A DNA stretch of 64,000 nt from Paracoccaceae bacterium Fryx2 (GCA_032334235.1 JAVSGI010000005.1:2356001-2420000); one strand, 5' to 3'. Numbered from the stretch's first letter, positions 44,855 to 54,914 are shown. The notes: a model not told the origin generated them from the sequence alone. Translations and numbers: made by a program.

Positions 44855-45466
44855 CTAGCGCCAGCGCCGCTGTTCGATGCGGAACCCTGCGTTCAGCAGG
44901 CAGTTCTGCGCATAGACCCGGGTGCTGCGGCCGCGGATATACACGCCGCGGCCGCAATTGGCCGGCAACCGGGCCCTGACGCCGTTGTTGCGCAGGCAGG
45001 GCTCGGGATAGACCACGCTGCTGCGATAGCCGTCGATCTGCATGGCGCAGACGGCGGGCAGGGACGGGGCATGGCCGTGCCAGTAGGGCGGCGGGGCGGG
45101 ATGGACCGGCGGCTTGGGGTAGGGATGGTGCGGATAGGGGGGCGGCAGGACGGGATGCCCGATCGGCGGGCGGGGCTGCGGCTGGTAGGGGAACGGGTTC
45201 GGCGGCGGGGGCCGGTGATCGTCGCGGTCGCTGATCGCCGTGCCGATGATCGCGATAGCCGCAAAGGCCGCAAGCGCCTTGGCCAGATCGTCGTTGTCGG
45301 CATGGGCCGGCAGGGTTGTCCCGGCCATCAGGCCAAGGGCGGTGGACACCGCGACCAGCGTTGTGGTCATCCGCCGGAAGATCGACGGCCGGTTCTGGGG
45401 CATCCGGCGGCGGGATGCCAGAACGGTTTCGGCCAGGATCTCGGAAGGTCTGGGGGCTGTGGACAT
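44855..45466 (-). CDS. Secreted proline/histidine-rich protein
   Basis: A 203-residue predicted exported protein that I do not recognise. The ATG at 45466 has an AAAGGAAG site; an internal ATG at 45370 would begin a cleaner signal peptide (MTTTLVAVSTALGLMAG, cleavage near PAHA). The mature part has a Pro/His/Tyr-rich middle of about 55 residues and a C-terminal domain with four cysteines (AVCAMQIDG, PEPCLRNNG, ANCGRGVYI, AQNCLLNAG) that could form two disulfides. The middle might bind metal. It is monocistronic with a terminator downstream. Confidence 0.7.
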   Translation of the reverse strand: MSTAPRPSEILAETVLASRRRMPQNRPSIFRRMTTTLVAVSTALGLMAGTTLPAHADNDDLAKALAAFAAIAIIGTAISDRDDHRPPPPNPFPYQPQPRPPIGHPVLPPPYPHHPYPKPPVHPAPPPYWHGHAPSLPAVCAMQIDGYRSSVVYPEPCLRNNGVRARLPANCGRGVYIRGRSTRVYAQNCLLNAGFRIEQRRWR

Positions 45467-45672
45467 TTCAGCTTCCTTTCGGGGTGTCGGCCGACACGAC
45501 CACCGTGCCGGGCTTGATGCGCCAACCCTCGCCCCGCCCCGCCGGGACAGGCAATATCGCCACCCCGTCATGCGATAGCAGCCCGCCACGGCCCGCTTGT
45601 TATTGAATATCAGCGGCCCGCGGCGCAGGGTGCACAGGTTCCGACCCACCGGCCAGATCACTGGAGCCCCGC

Positions 45673-45975
45673 ATGAAACCCCTTGCCCCCACCGCCGCCC
45701 TTGCCCTTGCCGCAGTGCTGATGCTGGCGGCCCCGGCGCGGGCCGACTGCTATGCCGACTACAAGGCCAAGCAGGATTCCCCCCTGCGCCTGCACTATGG
45801 CGTGGCTCAGGTGCCCGACGGGGCCTGTGCCGGGCGGGGTGCCGCCGCCGCCAACGCCCTGGCACCCCGGCTTGCAGCAGCGGGCTGGACTCTGCTCAAC
45901 ATCCTGTCCACCTTCGGCCCCGAGGGTCTGGAAGAAAGGAAAGCCAGTGCCGGAGACTATTTCCTCCGCTTCTGA
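45673..45975 (+). CDS. Small exported protein of unknown function
   Basis: A 100-residue protein with a signal peptide (MKPLAPTAALALAAVLMLAA, cleavage near ARA) and a 75-residue mature part: DCYADYKAKQDSPLRLHYGV, a cysteine at DGACAGRG, then a helical C-terminus with NILSTFGPEGLEERK. Two cysteines may pair. A GGAG site precedes the ATG. Its last 29 bases overlap the next gene, a membrane winged-helix protein, so the two are probably coupled. It may be a periplasmic partner or ligand-binding cofactor of that protein; this is inference. Confidence 0.75.
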   Translation: MKPLAPTAALALAAVLMLAAPARADCYADYKAKQDSPLRLHYGVAQVPDGACAGRGAAAANALAPRLAAAGWTLLNILSTFGPEGLEERKASAGDYFLRF

Positions 45976-46774
45976 CAGCCTGCGGGCGGGCAACCGGGTG
46001 GTCGCGGGCGGCATTGCCGCCATCGTGCTGATCCTGCTCGGGGCGGCGATCTTCCTGTTCCTGAACCTGCCCGACGCCAACGCCTTCAACGCCCGGGTCG
46101 AGCGCATCTTCGTCGAGAACGACGACCTGCGCGCCGGAGCCGAGATCAAGCTGCTGGAGATTCTGGCGCAATCGGGCACCTCGTTTTCCGACGTGCTGGC
46201 CAGCTACCGCATGGTGATCTTCGTGCTGCTGGTCTTTGCCACGGCGCTGTTGCTGGCGGCACTGGTGTTCCTTGTCACCATCATCGCGCTGAACCGCCGC
46301 ATCTCGGCGATCCAGCGATCCGGCATCCAGGTTTCCAGCCTGCTGATCAGCCGCGAAAGCCGCGCGGTCTATATCAACGACATGGAGTTTGCCCTGACCG
46401 AGGCCGCGATCGAAACCCTGTCGGTTCTGGCCGAGGCGCGGATGGATGACGAGGTGATGACCGGCGCCCAGATCGAAGGCGTGATCTCGGGGCGCGACCC
46501 GTCGGACTGCGACGAGGCGGCGGGGGCGACCCGCGTCAAGCGGCTGCGCGACACGCTGGGCAACCAGCTGGTCAGCGAGTTGCTGGTCAAGACCATCGCC
46601 CGGCGCGGCTATGTGCTGGCGGTGGGCAAGGATGTCATTCGCATGATGTGCGCGGGATTTTTCGTAGAAAAATCGCGCATCCTGCACCGGGTCATTGCCA
46701 CGGGCGAAAAGTCGCAGGAAACTGGGCCTTCGGGACTTGCTTTTTGCGGGTCCAAGTCATATTCATCTTTATGA
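45947..46774 (+). CDS. Membrane-anchored winged-helix regulator (predicted)
   Basis: A 275-residue protein with two transmembrane segments (about 20-41 and 88-115), a 46-residue periplasmic loop between them and a cytoplasmic C-terminal domain that reads as an OmpR/ToxR-type winged helix (about 133-227: FALTEAAIETLSVLAEA, TRVKRLRDTLGNQLV, LLVKTIARRGYVLAV). The start is GTG at 45947 after an AAAGGAAAG site, inside the preceding gene. ToxR and CadC carry the winged helix at the N-terminus, so this order is reversed. It lies directly upstream of an RND efflux operon and may control it. The domain call rests on pattern reading. Confidence 0.72.
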   Translation: MPETISSASDSLRAGNRVVAGGIAAIVLILLGAAIFLFLNLPDANAFNARVERIFVENDDLRAGAEIKLLEILAQSGTSFSDVLASYRMVIFVLLVFATALLLAALVFLVTIIALNRRISAIQRSGIQVSSLLISRESRAVYINDMEFALTEAAIETLSVLAEARMDDEVMTGAQIEGVISGRDPSDCDEAAGATRVKRLRDTLGNQLVSELLVKTIARRGYVLAVGKDVIRMMCAGFFVEKSRILHRVIATGEKSQETGPSGLAFCGSKSYSSL

Positions 46775-46778
46775 ATAT
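46737..46778 (+). promoter_or_regulatory. Predicted RND operon promoter with SqrR/BigR-like operator
   Basis: TTGCTT (46737-46742) and TATTCA (46760-46765) are spaced 17 bases as -35 and -10. Overlapping the -10 is the palindrome ATATTCAT-CTTT-ATGAATAT (46759-46778), containing ATTC-N8-GAAT, the form reported for SqrR/BigR-type ArsR repressors that respond to reactive sulfur species. It also overlaps the stop codon of the winged-helix gene. No arsR-type gene is in the window. Confidence 0.6.
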
Positions 46779-46808
46779 TATTCCCCGCTGCCCAGCGAAG
46801 GACACATC

Positions 46809-47774
46809 ATGCGATTCTCCCTCCCGGCCGCCCTGCTGACCCTGCTGCTGCCGCTTGCCCTGCACGCCGAACCCCTCGCCCCGGTGACCGTGACCGAGTG
46901 GAAGGCCGTCTATGGCCGGATCGAGGCGCGCGACCGCATTCCCGCCCGCGCCCGGCTGGGCGGCACGCTGGTGCGGCTGCTGGTGGCCGAGGGTGACGAG
47001 GTCACCGCCGGCCAGGTGCTGGGCGAGGTGGTCGATGCCAAGATCGGCTTCCAGCTTTCCGCCATCGACGCGACGCTGCAATCGCTGGATGCCCAGCTTG
47101 CCAATGCGCAGACCGAACTGACCCGCGGCGAGGATCTGCTGGCGCGCGGCGTCACCACCGCGCAGCGGCTGGATGCGCTGCGCACCCAGGTCGACGTGCT
47201 GAACGGCCAGATCGCCGCCACCCGCGCCGACCGTCAGGTGATCGAGCAGCAGGCGCTCGAAGGCACCGTGCTGTCGCCCATCGCGGGCCGCGTGCTGGAT
47301 GTGCCGGTCGCAACCGGCGCCGTGCTGATGGCGGGCGAGGTGGTGGCAAGCATCGGCGGCGGCGGCTTCTATTTGCGCATCGCGGTGCCCGAACGCCACG
47401 CCGCCTTTCTGGAGCAGGGTGCGCCCATCGGGATCGAAACAGCCACGGGGGTTGCCACCGGCACGCTGGCCCGCATCTATCCGCTGATCGAGAACGGCCG
47501 CGTCGTGGCCGATGTCGAGGTGCCGGACCTTCCCGATGCCTTTGTCGATGCCCGCGTGCTGGTGCGCGTGCCGGTCGCCACGCGGCAGGCCCTGCTGGTG
47601 CCACGCGATGCCGTCACCACCCTGTCCGGTCTCGATTTCGTCGAAACCGAAAGCACGGCCGGCCCGGTGGCGCGCGCCGTCGTGCTGGGGCAGGGCCACG
47701 ACCGCGACGGCCGCGCGATGGTCGAGGTTCTGTCGGGCCTGCAAGCGGGCGACGTGGTGATCGGCCATGAGTGA
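46809..47774 (+). CDS. RND efflux periplasmic adaptor (membrane fusion protein)
   Basis: A 321-residue adaptor linking the inner-membrane RND pump to an outer-membrane channel. The ATG at 46809 opens a signal peptide (FSLPAALLTLLLPLALHAEP). The lipoyl-like halves (VRLLVAEGDEVTAGQVLGEV and LSPIAGRVLDVPVATGAVLM) flank a helical hairpin (LQSLDAQLANAQTELTRGED). Lipoprotein cysteine is absent, so it is soluble or loosely held. Its end overlaps the pump gene by eight bases. No outer-membrane factor is encoded nearby, so a shared TolC-type channel is expected. Confidence 0.9.
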   Translation: MRFSLPAALLTLLLPLALHAEPLAPVTVTEWKAVYGRIEARDRIPARARLGGTLVRLLVAEGDEVTAGQVLGEVVDAKIGFQLSAIDATLQSLDAQLANAQTELTRGEDLLARGVTTAQRLDALRTQVDVLNGQIAATRADRQVIEQQALEGTVLSPIAGRVLDVPVATGAVLMAGEVVASIGGGGFYLRIAVPERHAAFLEQGAPIGIETATGVATGTLARIYPLIENGRVVADVEVPDLPDAFVDARVLVRVPVATRQALLVPRDAVTTLSGLDFVETESTAGPVARAVVLGQGHDRDGRAMVEVLSGLQAGDVVIGHE

Positions 47775-50700
47775 AGGACCGAAGAAGGCCCTTGGCCTCG
47801 CGGGCGGCCTGACCCGCGCCTTCATCGCCTCGGCGCTGACCCCGCTGTTCATTCTGGCCGCGCTGGCGGTGGGCCTCGTCGCGCTGGCCTCGCTGCCGCG
47901 CGAGGAAGAGCCGCAGATTTCCGTGCCCTTGGTCGACATCCACATCCAGGCCCCCGGCCTGCGCGCCGAGGATGCGGTGAAGCTGATCACCGAACCTCTG
48001 GAAGGCATCGTCAAGGGCATCGACGGGGTCGAGCACATCTATTCCCAGACCCGCGACGACAGCGCGATGGTCACCGCGCGCTTTCTGGTCGGCACCTCGT
48101 CCGATGCTGCGATCCTGCGGGTGCATGACAAGATCCGCGCCAACCTGGACCGGATTCCGGTCGGCATCCCCGAGCCGCTGATCTTCGGGCGCGGGATCGA
48201 CGACGTCGCCATCGTTTCGCTGACCCTGTCACCGAAACCCGGCAGCACCGGCATTACCGCCAACGACCTGACCCGCATCGCCCGCGAGCTGCGCACCGAG
48301 GTTGCCAAGACCGCAGATGTCGGCCTTACCTACATCGTGGGCGAAGCACCCGAGGCGATCCGCATCGCGCCCGACCCGGAACGGCTGGCGCTCTACGGCG
48401 TGACGCTGCAACAGCTTGCGGGCAAGGTTTCGGCCGCCAACCGCTCGCTGACCACCGGCACGCTGCGCGACGCCGGCGACTCGGTCGCGCTGATTGCCGG
48501 TGAAACCCTGACGGCCCCGGCGCAGATCGCCAACCTCTTGCTGACCACGCGCGACGGGCGACCGGTCTATGTCGCAGACGTGGCCGATGTGGCTTTCGTC
48601 GCAGATACGTCCGACCTGCTGATGGCCTCGGTCTCCAGGGCCGAGGACGGCACGATTCTCCGCGCCCCCGCCGTGACGCTGGCCGTTGCCAAGCGCGCCG
48701 GGTCGAATGCCGTCGTCGTTTCCGAGGCGATCCTGCACCGGATCGAGGCGCTGAAGGGCAGCCTGATCCCCGACAGCATCGCGGTCGACATCACCCGCAA
48801 TTACGGCGAAACGGCCAACGAAAAGGCCAACGAGCTGCTGTTCCACCTCGGCCTTGCCACCGTGTCGATCGTGGCACTGGTGCTGCTGGCAATCGGCTGG
48901 CGCGAAAGCATCGTGGTGGCCATCGTCATCCCGGTGACGATCCTGCTGACGCTGTTTGCCGCCTGGATCATGGGCTACACCCTGAACCGCGTCAGCCTGT
49001 TCGCGCTGATCTTTTCCATCGGCATCCTGGTCGATGATGCCATCGTGGTGATCGAGAACATCGCGCGGCACTGGGGCATGGGCGACAAGCGCCCCCGCGC
49101 CGAGGCGGCAATCGACGCCGTGGCCGAGGTCGGCAACCCGACCATAGTCGCCACGCTGACCGTGGTCGCGGCGCTGTTGCCGATGCTGTTCGTCTCGGGC
49201 CTGATGGGCCCCTACATGAGCCCGATCCCGGCCAACGCCTCTGCCGCGATGATCTTCTCGTTCTTCGTGGCGGTGATCATCACGCCCTGGCTGATGCTGA
49301 AGATCGCGGGCGGCGCCAAGCTGGCACATGGCGACGGCCACGGCGCTGAACCGGGCGGCCGTCTGGGGCGGATCTACACCGCCGTGGCGCGGCCGCTGCT
49401 TTCCAGCAAGGGCGTCAGCCTCGCGTTCCTCCTGATCACGGCGGTGCTGTCGTTCGGGTCGCTGACGGCGCTTTATACCAAGGATGTCACGGTCAAGCTC
49501 TTGCCGTTCGACAACAAGTCGGAACTCTCGGTGGTGATCGACCTGCCCGAAGGCGCCACGGTCGAGGCGACCGACCGTGTCGCGCAGGAGGTGGCCGCCG
49601 TGGCGCTGGGCCTGCCGGAGGTCACGCTGGTGCAGACCCATGCGGGCACCGCCGCCCCCTTCAACTTCAACGGGCTGGTACGCCATTCCTACCTGCGGGC
49701 AGAGCCGCAACTGGGCGAGGTGCAGATCACCCTCGCGCCGAAGGCCGAGCGTGACCGCGCGAGCCATGACATCGCGCTCGACCTGCGTCTGGCACTGAAC
49801 GCGCTTGACCTGCCGCCGGGCACCAGCCTGAAAACCGTCGAGCCGCCACCCGGCCCGCCGGTGCTGGCCACCCTGCTGGCCGAGATCTACGGCCCCGACG
49901 CCGAAACCCGGCGCGCGGCGGCGGCGAAGGTGCGGCAGGCGTTCGAGGCGGTGCCGTTCATCGTCGATGTCGATGACAGTTTCGGCACCCAGCCCCGCCG
50001 CCTGCGCGCCACCGTCTCGACCGACGATCTGGAATTCTTCTCGGTCGAGGAATCCGACGTGTTCGACACCATCGAGATCCTGAACGGTGGCCGGACGGTC
50101 GGCTATTCGCACCGCGGCGACGGGCGCCACCCGATCCCGATCCGGATCGAGCGGCCCAAGGGCGACCGGGTGATGGACGAACGCTTCCTCTCCACTCCCA
50201 TTCCGGCCAACGTGCTGCCCGGCGCGCGCGGCGTGGTGGAACTGGGCGACGTGATCCGCGTGGCGGAAGAGCGCGCCTCCTACCCGGTGTTCCGCCGCAA
50301 TGGCCGCGACGCCGAAATGGTCATGGCAGAGTTGGCGGGCGATTTCGAGGCGCCGCTTTACGGGATGCTGGCGGTCGAGGCCGAACTAGACAAGATGGAG
50401 TGGGAACCCGGCACCAAGCCGGTGATCAGCCTGAACGGCCAGCCCGAGGATGAAACGGTCACCACCCTGCTGTGGGATGGCGAATGGGAGGTGACGTTTG
50501 TCACCTTCCGCGACATGGGGGCGGCCTTCGGCGTGGCGCTCTTGGGAATCTACATCCTGGTGGTGGCGCAGTTCGGCTCGTTCCGCCTGCCGCTGGTGAT
50601 CCTGACGCCGATCCCGCTGACCTTCCTTGGCATCGTGTTCGGCCACTGGCTGTTCGGAGCGCCTTTCTCGGCCACCTCGATGATCGGCTTCATCGCGCTG

Positions 50701-50973
50701 GCGGGAATAATCGTGCGCAACTCGATCCTGCTGGTCGATTTCATCCGGCACGCCGACCCGGCCCGCCCGCCGCTTGACGTGCTGATCGAGGCCGGGGCGA
50801 TCCGGTTCAAGCCGATCCTGCTGACGGCGATTGCCGCGATGATCGGGGCGGTGGTGATCCTGGCCGACCCGATCTTCCAGGGGCTGGCGATCTCGCTGCT
50901 GTTCGGGCTGCTGAGTTCCACGCTGCTGACCGTGCTGGTGATCCCGGCGATCTACCGCGTGTTCAAGACCTGA
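47767..50973 (+). CDS. RND efflux pump, inner-membrane permease
   Basis: A 1,068-residue AcrB/MdtB-like pump. Two repeats of six transmembrane segments frame two large periplasmic loops. The proton-relay aspartate pair is present in [20 protein letters not shown]. In the second half, where AcrB has Lys940 before Asn, this protein reads [13 protein letters not shown], an arginine in that place. Its 3' end overlaps the convergent rlmN gene by 22 bases. Substrates are unknown; the upstream palindrome suggests induction by reactive sulfur or related stress, by inference. Confidence 0.93.
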   Translation: MSEGPKKALGLAGGLTRAFIASALTPLFILAALAVGLVALASLPREEEPQISVPLVDIHIQAPGLRAEDAVKLITEPLEGIVKGIDGVEHIYSQTRDDSAMVTARFLVGTSSDAAILRVHDKIRANLDRIPVGIPEPLIFGRGIDDVAIVSLTLSPKPGSTGITANDLTRIARELRTEVAKTADVGLTYIVGEAPEAIRIAPDPERLALYGVTLQQLAGKVSAANRSLTTGTLRDAGDSVALIAGETLTAPAQIANLLLTTRDGRPVYVADVADVAFVADTSDLLMASVSRAEDGTILRAPAVTLAVAKRAGSNAVVVSEAILHRIEALKGSLIPDSIAVDITRNYGETANEKANELLFHLGLATVSIVALVLLAIGWRESIVVAIVIPVTILLTLFAAWIMGYTLNRVSLFALIFSIGILVDDAIVVIENIARHWGMGDKRPRAEAAIDAVAEVGNPTIVATLTVVAALLPMLFVSGLMGPYMSPIPANASAAMIFSFFVAVIITPWLMLKIAGGAKLAHGDGHGAEPGGRLGRIYTAVARPLLSSKGVSLAFLLITAVLSFGSLTALYTKDVTVKLLPFDNKSELSVVIDLPEGATVEATDRVAQEVAAVALGLPEVTLVQTHAGTAAPFNFNGLVRHSYLRAEPQLGEVQITLAPKAERDRASHDIALDLRLALNALDLPPGTSLKTVEPPPGPPVLATLLAEIYGPDAETRRAAAAKVRQAFEAVPFIVDVDDSFGTQPRRLRATVSTDDLEFFSVEESDVFDTIEILNGGRTVGYSHRGDGRHPIPIRIERPKGDRVMDERFLSTPIPANVLPGARGVVELGDVIRVAEERASYPVFRRNGRDAEMVMAELAGDFEAPLYGMLAVEAELDKMEWEPGTKPVISLNGQPEDETVTTLLWDGEWEVTFVTFRDMGAAFGVALLGIYILVVAQFGSFRLPLVILTPIPLTFLGIVFGHWLFGAPFSATSMIGFIALAGIIVRNSILLVDFIRHADPARPPLDVLIEAGAIRFKPILLTAIAAMIGAVVILADPIFQGLAISLLFGLLSSTLLTVLVIPAIYRVFKT

Positions 50974-52142
50974 GCCTCTGCCGCCACGTCGGCGCGCGAC
51001 TTGCGCCCGCGTTCGGTGGCCGATTTCAGCTGGCCGCAGGCCGCCATGATGTCCTCGCCGCGCGGGGTGCGGATCGGGCTGGCATAGCCTGCGTTATAGA
51101 TGATGTCGGCAAAGGCATGGATGCGGTTGCCGCTTGACCGCTTGTAGGGCGCGCCCGGCCATTCGTTGAACGGGATCAGGTTGATCTTGGCCGGGATGCC
51201 CCGGATCAGCTCCACCAGACGGTGCGCGTCTTCCTTGCTGTCGTTCACCCCGTCGAGCATGACGTATTCGAAGGTGATGCGTTCGGAGTTGGTCAGGCCG
51301 GGGTAGTCGCGCAGCGCATCCAGCAACGCCGCGATGTTCCATTTCTTGTTGATCGGCACCAGCCTGTCGCGCACCTCATCAGTGGTGGCGTGGAAGCTGA
51401 CGGCCAGCAGGCAGCCGATTTCCCGCGCGGTGCGGGCAATTTCCGGCACCACGCCCGAGGTCGACAGGGTGATGCGCCGGCGCCCAAGGGCGATGCCCTC
51501 GTTGTCCATCACGATCTTCATCGCGTCGCGCACGTTGTCGAAATTGTAAAGCGGCTCGCCCATGCCCATCAGCACCACGTTGCTGATCAGCCGGGTTTCA
51601 TCCTTGGGCGCGCCCTGCACCGGCCATTCGCCCAGATCGTCGCGCGCCAGCATCACCTGCCCGACAATCTCGCTCGCCGTCAGGTTGCGCACCAGCTTCT
51701 GCGTGCCGGTGTGGCAGAAGGAACAGGTCAGCGTGCAGCCGACCTGGCTTGAAATGCACAGGGTGCCACGGTTTTCCTCGGGGATGTAGACGGTCTCGAC
51801 CTCGTGCCCGCCCGCGATGCGCACCAGATACTTGCGGGTGCCGTCGGCGCTGATCTGCCGTGTCACGACCTCGGGCAGCGTGATCACGAAGTTCTCGGCC
51901 AGCAGCGCGCGGAAGTCCTTGGCAAGGTTGGTCATGCCCGCGAAATCGCGGATGCCCCAGTGGTAGACCCATTGCCAGATCTGCCCGACCCGCATCTTCG
52001 CCTGCCGCTCCGGCGTGCCTGCCGCGATCAGGGCGGCGTGCAACTGGTCGCGCGTCAGCCCGACGATGTTCACCGGGCCGCCCTCGGACAGCTTGCGCGG
52101 TATCGTCAGCACGTCTTGCGTGATCGGGGCATCGGGGGCCAT
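50952..52142 (-). CDS. rlmN: 23S rRNA (adenine2503-C2)/tRNA methyltransferase
   Basis: A 396-residue radical-SAM enzyme that methylates A2503 of 23S rRNA and A37 of some tRNAs. The iron-sulfur motif lies in [17 protein letters not shown] (CxxxCxxC, about 133-140), with [12 protein letters not shown] downstream and the second active-site cysteine in [10 protein letters not shown] near the C-terminus. An N-terminal accessory domain ([18 protein letters not shown]) is normal. Its last codons overlap the pump gene tail to tail. Confidence 0.96.
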   Translation of the reverse strand: MAPDAPITQDVLTIPRKLSEGGPVNIVGLTRDQLHAALIAAGTPERQAKMRVGQIWQWVYHWGIRDFAGMTNLAKDFRALLAENFVITLPEVVTRQISADGTRKYLVRIAGGHEVETVYIPEENRGTLCISSQVGCTLTCSFCHTGTQKLVRNLTASEIVGQVMLARDDLGEWPVQGAPKDETRLISNVVLMGMGEPLYNFDNVRDAMKIVMDNEGIALGRRRITLSTSGVVPEIARTAREIGCLLAVSFHATTDEVRDRLVPINKKWNIAALLDALRDYPGLTNSERITFEYVMLDGVNDSKEDAHRLVELIRGIPAKINLIPFNEWPGAPYKRSSGNRIHAFADIIYNAGYASPIRTPRGEDIMAACGQLKSATERGRKSRADVAAEAQVLNTR

Positions 52143-52212
52143 CGCGGGGAATCCTTGCAGGTGAGCGCGTCATATAGGCGATCTGCGCGCCTTTGCCAAA
52201 CCCCCGCTGTTT

Positions 52213-52908
52213 TCAGACCGAAACCGAGCCCCGCACCGCCTCGCGCCCCAGTTCCGCCTTGGTGCCCGCCAGATCGACCGCGCCGCGTTTCAGCACATAA
52301 AAACGGTCGGCGAGGCCGTAGGCGAATTCGAAATACTGCTCGACCAGAATGATCGCCATGTCGCCCTTGGCGCGCAGGTGTTCGATCACCCGGCCGATCT
52401 GCTGGATGATGTTGGGCTGGATGCCCTCGGTCGGCTCGTCCAGCAGCAAAAGCTTGGGCTTCATGATCATGGCGCGGGCGATGGCAAGCTGCTGCTGCTG
52501 CCCGCCCGACAGATCGCCGCCACGGCGGTGGCCCATGTCTTTCAGCACCGGGAACAGGTCATAGATATCCTCCGGCACGACATGCTCGGCGCGGGGCAGG
52601 CAGGCAAAGCCGGTTTCCAGATTCTCGCGCACCGTCAGCAGCGGAAAGATCATCCGGCCCTGCGGCACGAAGCCCAGGCCCCGCCGCGCCATGCCCTGCG
52701 GCGGCAGTTTGGGGAGGTCTTCGCCATCGAAAGTCACCCGCCCGCCCGAGCGCGGATGCGCCCCGGCGATGGCCTTCAAGAGGCTGGTCTTGCCGACGCC
52801 ATTGGTGCCCATGATGCAGGTCACCTCGCCCGCCCGCGCCTCCATGTCGATGCCGTAGAGGATTTGCGACCCGCCGTAGTGCAGCGTCAGACCTTCGGTT
52901 TTCAGCAT
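52213..52908 (-). CDS. urtE: Urea ABC transporter ATPase UrtE
   Basis: A 231-residue LivF-type ATPase, last gene of the urea transporter. Walker A GTNGVGKT near 35-42, signature LSGGQQQQL near 134, Walker B LLLLDEPTEGIQPNII (the EGIQPN pattern is typical of UrtE). The ATG at 52908 shares its first base with the urtD stop (TGATG). It ends in VRGSVSV without an extra domain. Confidence 0.93.
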   Translation of the reverse strand: MLKTEGLTLHYGGSQILYGIDMEARAGEVTCIMGTNGVGKTSLLKAIAGAHPRSGGRVTFDGEDLPKLPPQGMARRGLGFVPQGRMIFPLLTVRENLETGFACLPRAEHVVPEDIYDLFPVLKDMGHRRGGDLSGGQQQQLAIARAMIMKPKLLLLDEPTEGIQPNIIQQIGRVIEHLRAKGDMAIILVEQYFEFAYGLADRFYVLKRGAVDLAGTKAELGREAVRGSVSV

Positions 52909-53651
52909 CAACCCCGCCCCAGATAAACGTCGATCACTTCCGGCGTGCGGGTCACATGATCAAGCGAGCCTTCGGCCAGCACCGCGCCTTCGTGCAGCAC
53001 GGTGACCCGGCAGTTCAGGCGGCGCACGAATTCCATGTCATGTTCCACCACCACCACGGCGCGGGTCTTTGCCATGTCGACCAAGAGCCGCGTGGTGTGC
53101 TCGCGTTCGGCCAGCGTCATGCCGGCCGCGGGTTCATCGACCAGCAGCAGCCGCGGTTCCTGCGCCAGCAGCATCCCGATTTCCAGCCATTGCTTCTGGC
53201 CGTGGCTCAGTTCGCCCGACTTGCGGTCCAGCGCGTCGGCCAGACCGACCTCCTCGGCCAGCGCCTGCACGCGTCCGTGATCTGCGGGCGTGGCGCGCCA
53301 GAACAGCACCCGCCACGGCGCGCGCGCCGCCCGGAGCGCCATCATCAGGTTGTCGGCAACCGACTGATCCTCGAACACCGTCGGGCGCTGGAACTTGCGG
53401 CCGACCCCGGCGCGGGCGATCTGCGCCTCGGACATGTTCAGCAGCGAGACCGAGCGTTCGCCGAAGGTCACGGTGCCCTTGTCGGGCCGGGTCTTGCCGG
53501 TCACGATATCCATGAAGGTGGTCTTGCCCGCGCCGTTCGGCCCGATCACCGCGCGCAATTCCTGCGCGCCGATGCTGAAGGACAGGTTGTTGATGGCGCG
53601 AAAGCCGTCGAAGCTGACGCTGACGCCCGAAACCTCGAGCAGGGCGGTCAT
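52908..53651 (-). CDS. urtD: Urea ABC transporter ATPase UrtD
   Basis: A 247-residue LivG-type ATPase: Walker A GPNGAGKT near residue 40, the UrtD-like FMDIVTGKTRPDKGTVTFG segment, signature in LSHGQKQWLEIG, which is characteristic of UrtD (LSHGQ rather than LSGGQ), and Walker B LLLVDEPAAGMT. The ATG at 53651 overlaps the urtC stop (ATGA). It hydrolyses ATP with UrtE to drive urea import. Confidence 0.94.
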   Translation of the reverse strand: MTALLEVSGVSVSFDGFRAINNLSFSIGAQELRAVIGPNGAGKTTFMDIVTGKTRPDKGTVTFGERSVSLLNMSEAQIARAGVGRKFQRPTVFEDQSVADNLMMALRAARAPWRVLFWRATPADHGRVQALAEEVGLADALDRKSGELSHGQKQWLEIGMLLAQEPRLLLVDEPAAGMTLAEREHTTRLLVDMAKTRAVVVVEHDMEFVRRLNCRVTVLHEGAVLAEGSLDHVTRTPEVIDVYLGRG

Positions 53652-54880
53652 TCGACGGCCTCCTTTTCCTGCAACGCCCCGGCGTCGGGACCAAGGGGCG
53701 CGCCCTTGCGGTCGGGGCTGCGCAGGCCCGACAGCGCATCGACCAGCCCGGCCAGCCCCTTCGGCGCGTAAAGCGTGACCAGCACGAACGACAGGCCGAG
53801 CACGATCTGCCACCAGTCCACCCACTTCACGACGTAGAAACCAAGGTTGAGGTCGGGCGCCCGCCCCCCGGTGAACCAGCTTGACAGCAGGCTGACGAAC
53901 ACCGCCCCCACCACCGCGCCATAAAGCCGCCCGCGCCCGCCGATCGCCACCCAGACAGCAAGATAGATCGAGGCGATCGGCGCCATTTCCGCCGGGTTGA
54001 TGATGCCCGCCTGCGGGTAGTAAAGCGCGCCTGCGATGGCGGCGATGATCGCCGTCAGGGTGAAGATGAACAGCTTGTAGCCCTCGACCGAATAGCCGAG
54101 AAACCGCACCCGCTGTTCATCGTCGCGGATGGCGCGGATCACCGAGCCGAACTTGCCCGACACGACGAAGGCCGAGAGCATGTAGCCCAGCGCCAGCGCC
54201 AGCGCCGAGGCCCAGAAGAACCAGACCGACAGCACGTCCTGCCCCACCGCATCGGCGCCGGGGATGTTCTGCAGCCCCGACAGCCCGTTGTTGCCGCGCA
54301 ACCCGGAGTCGTTCTGGAAGAGGTAAAGCGCCAGCGCCAGCGTCATCGCCTGCGTCAGGATTGACAGGTAAACCCCGGTGACCCGGCTGCGGAACGCAAG
54401 CCAGCCGAACACCGCCGCCAGCACCCCCGGCACCAGCACCACCAGCGCCAGCTGCGCGGGCAGAGAGCCCGCAAAGGCCCAGACCGCCGGAATCTCGGAC
54501 CCGCCGACCACGCCGAAGATCTGGGTGCCGATGCCGGTGCGGATTTCTTCCGGCGTGGCGGGCAGGCCGCCGCCCGACAGCGCCTGCACCACGATGCCTT
54601 CGGTGCGGGCATACATCAGCCACATGCCGATCATGTAGCCCCCCAGCCCGAAGAAGGCGAAATGGCCCAGGCTGAGGATGCCCGCGTAGCCCCAGACCAG
54701 ATCCATCGCCAGCGCGATCAGGCAGAGGCACAGCGTCTTGCCCAGCGTCTTGATGAACGAGGTGGAAAGGAACGAGACGCCATAGGCCTCGGACAGCAGG
54801 GTGACGGCGAGGGTGAAGATCGCGAGGATTGCGAGAAAGACCAGCACCGAGGGGTTGCGGGACAGGAAGCCTTGGGTCAT
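53648..54880 (-). CDS. urtC: Urea ABC transporter permease UrtC
   Basis: A 410-residue LivM-type permease with about ten membrane segments. It has LVWGYAGILSLGHFAFFGLG, the coupling loop RAIRDDEQRVRFLGYSVEGY, and FYVVKWVDWWQIVLGLSFVL near the end as in UrtC. An insertion between early segments (GGGLPATPEEIRTGIGTQIF) is usual for UrtC. The ATG at 54880 begins MTQGFLSRNP. A copy of the dispersed motif lies in the 88-base gap between urtB and urtC. Confidence 0.93.
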   Translation of the reverse strand: MTQGFLSRNPSVLVFLAILAIFTLAVTLLSEAYGVSFLSTSFIKTLGKTLCLCLIALAMDLVWGYAGILSLGHFAFFGLGGYMIGMWLMYARTEGIVVQALSGGGLPATPEEIRTGIGTQIFGVVGGSEIPAVWAFAGSLPAQLALVVLVPGVLAAVFGWLAFRSRVTGVYLSILTQAMTLALALYLFQNDSGLRGNNGLSGLQNIPGADAVGQDVLSVWFFWASALALALGYMLSAFVVSGKFGSVIRAIRDDEQRVRFLGYSVEGYKLFIFTLTAIIAAIAGALYYPQAGIINPAEMAPIASIYLAVWVAIGGRGRLYGAVVGAVFVSLLSSWFTGGRAPDLNLGFYVVKWVDWWQIVLGLSFVLVTLYAPKGLAGLVDALSGLRSPDRKGAPLGPDAGALQEKEAVE

Positions 54881-54914
54881 GCGCGCCTCCAAGGGCAGGA
54901 CCGGGGGGCCAGCC

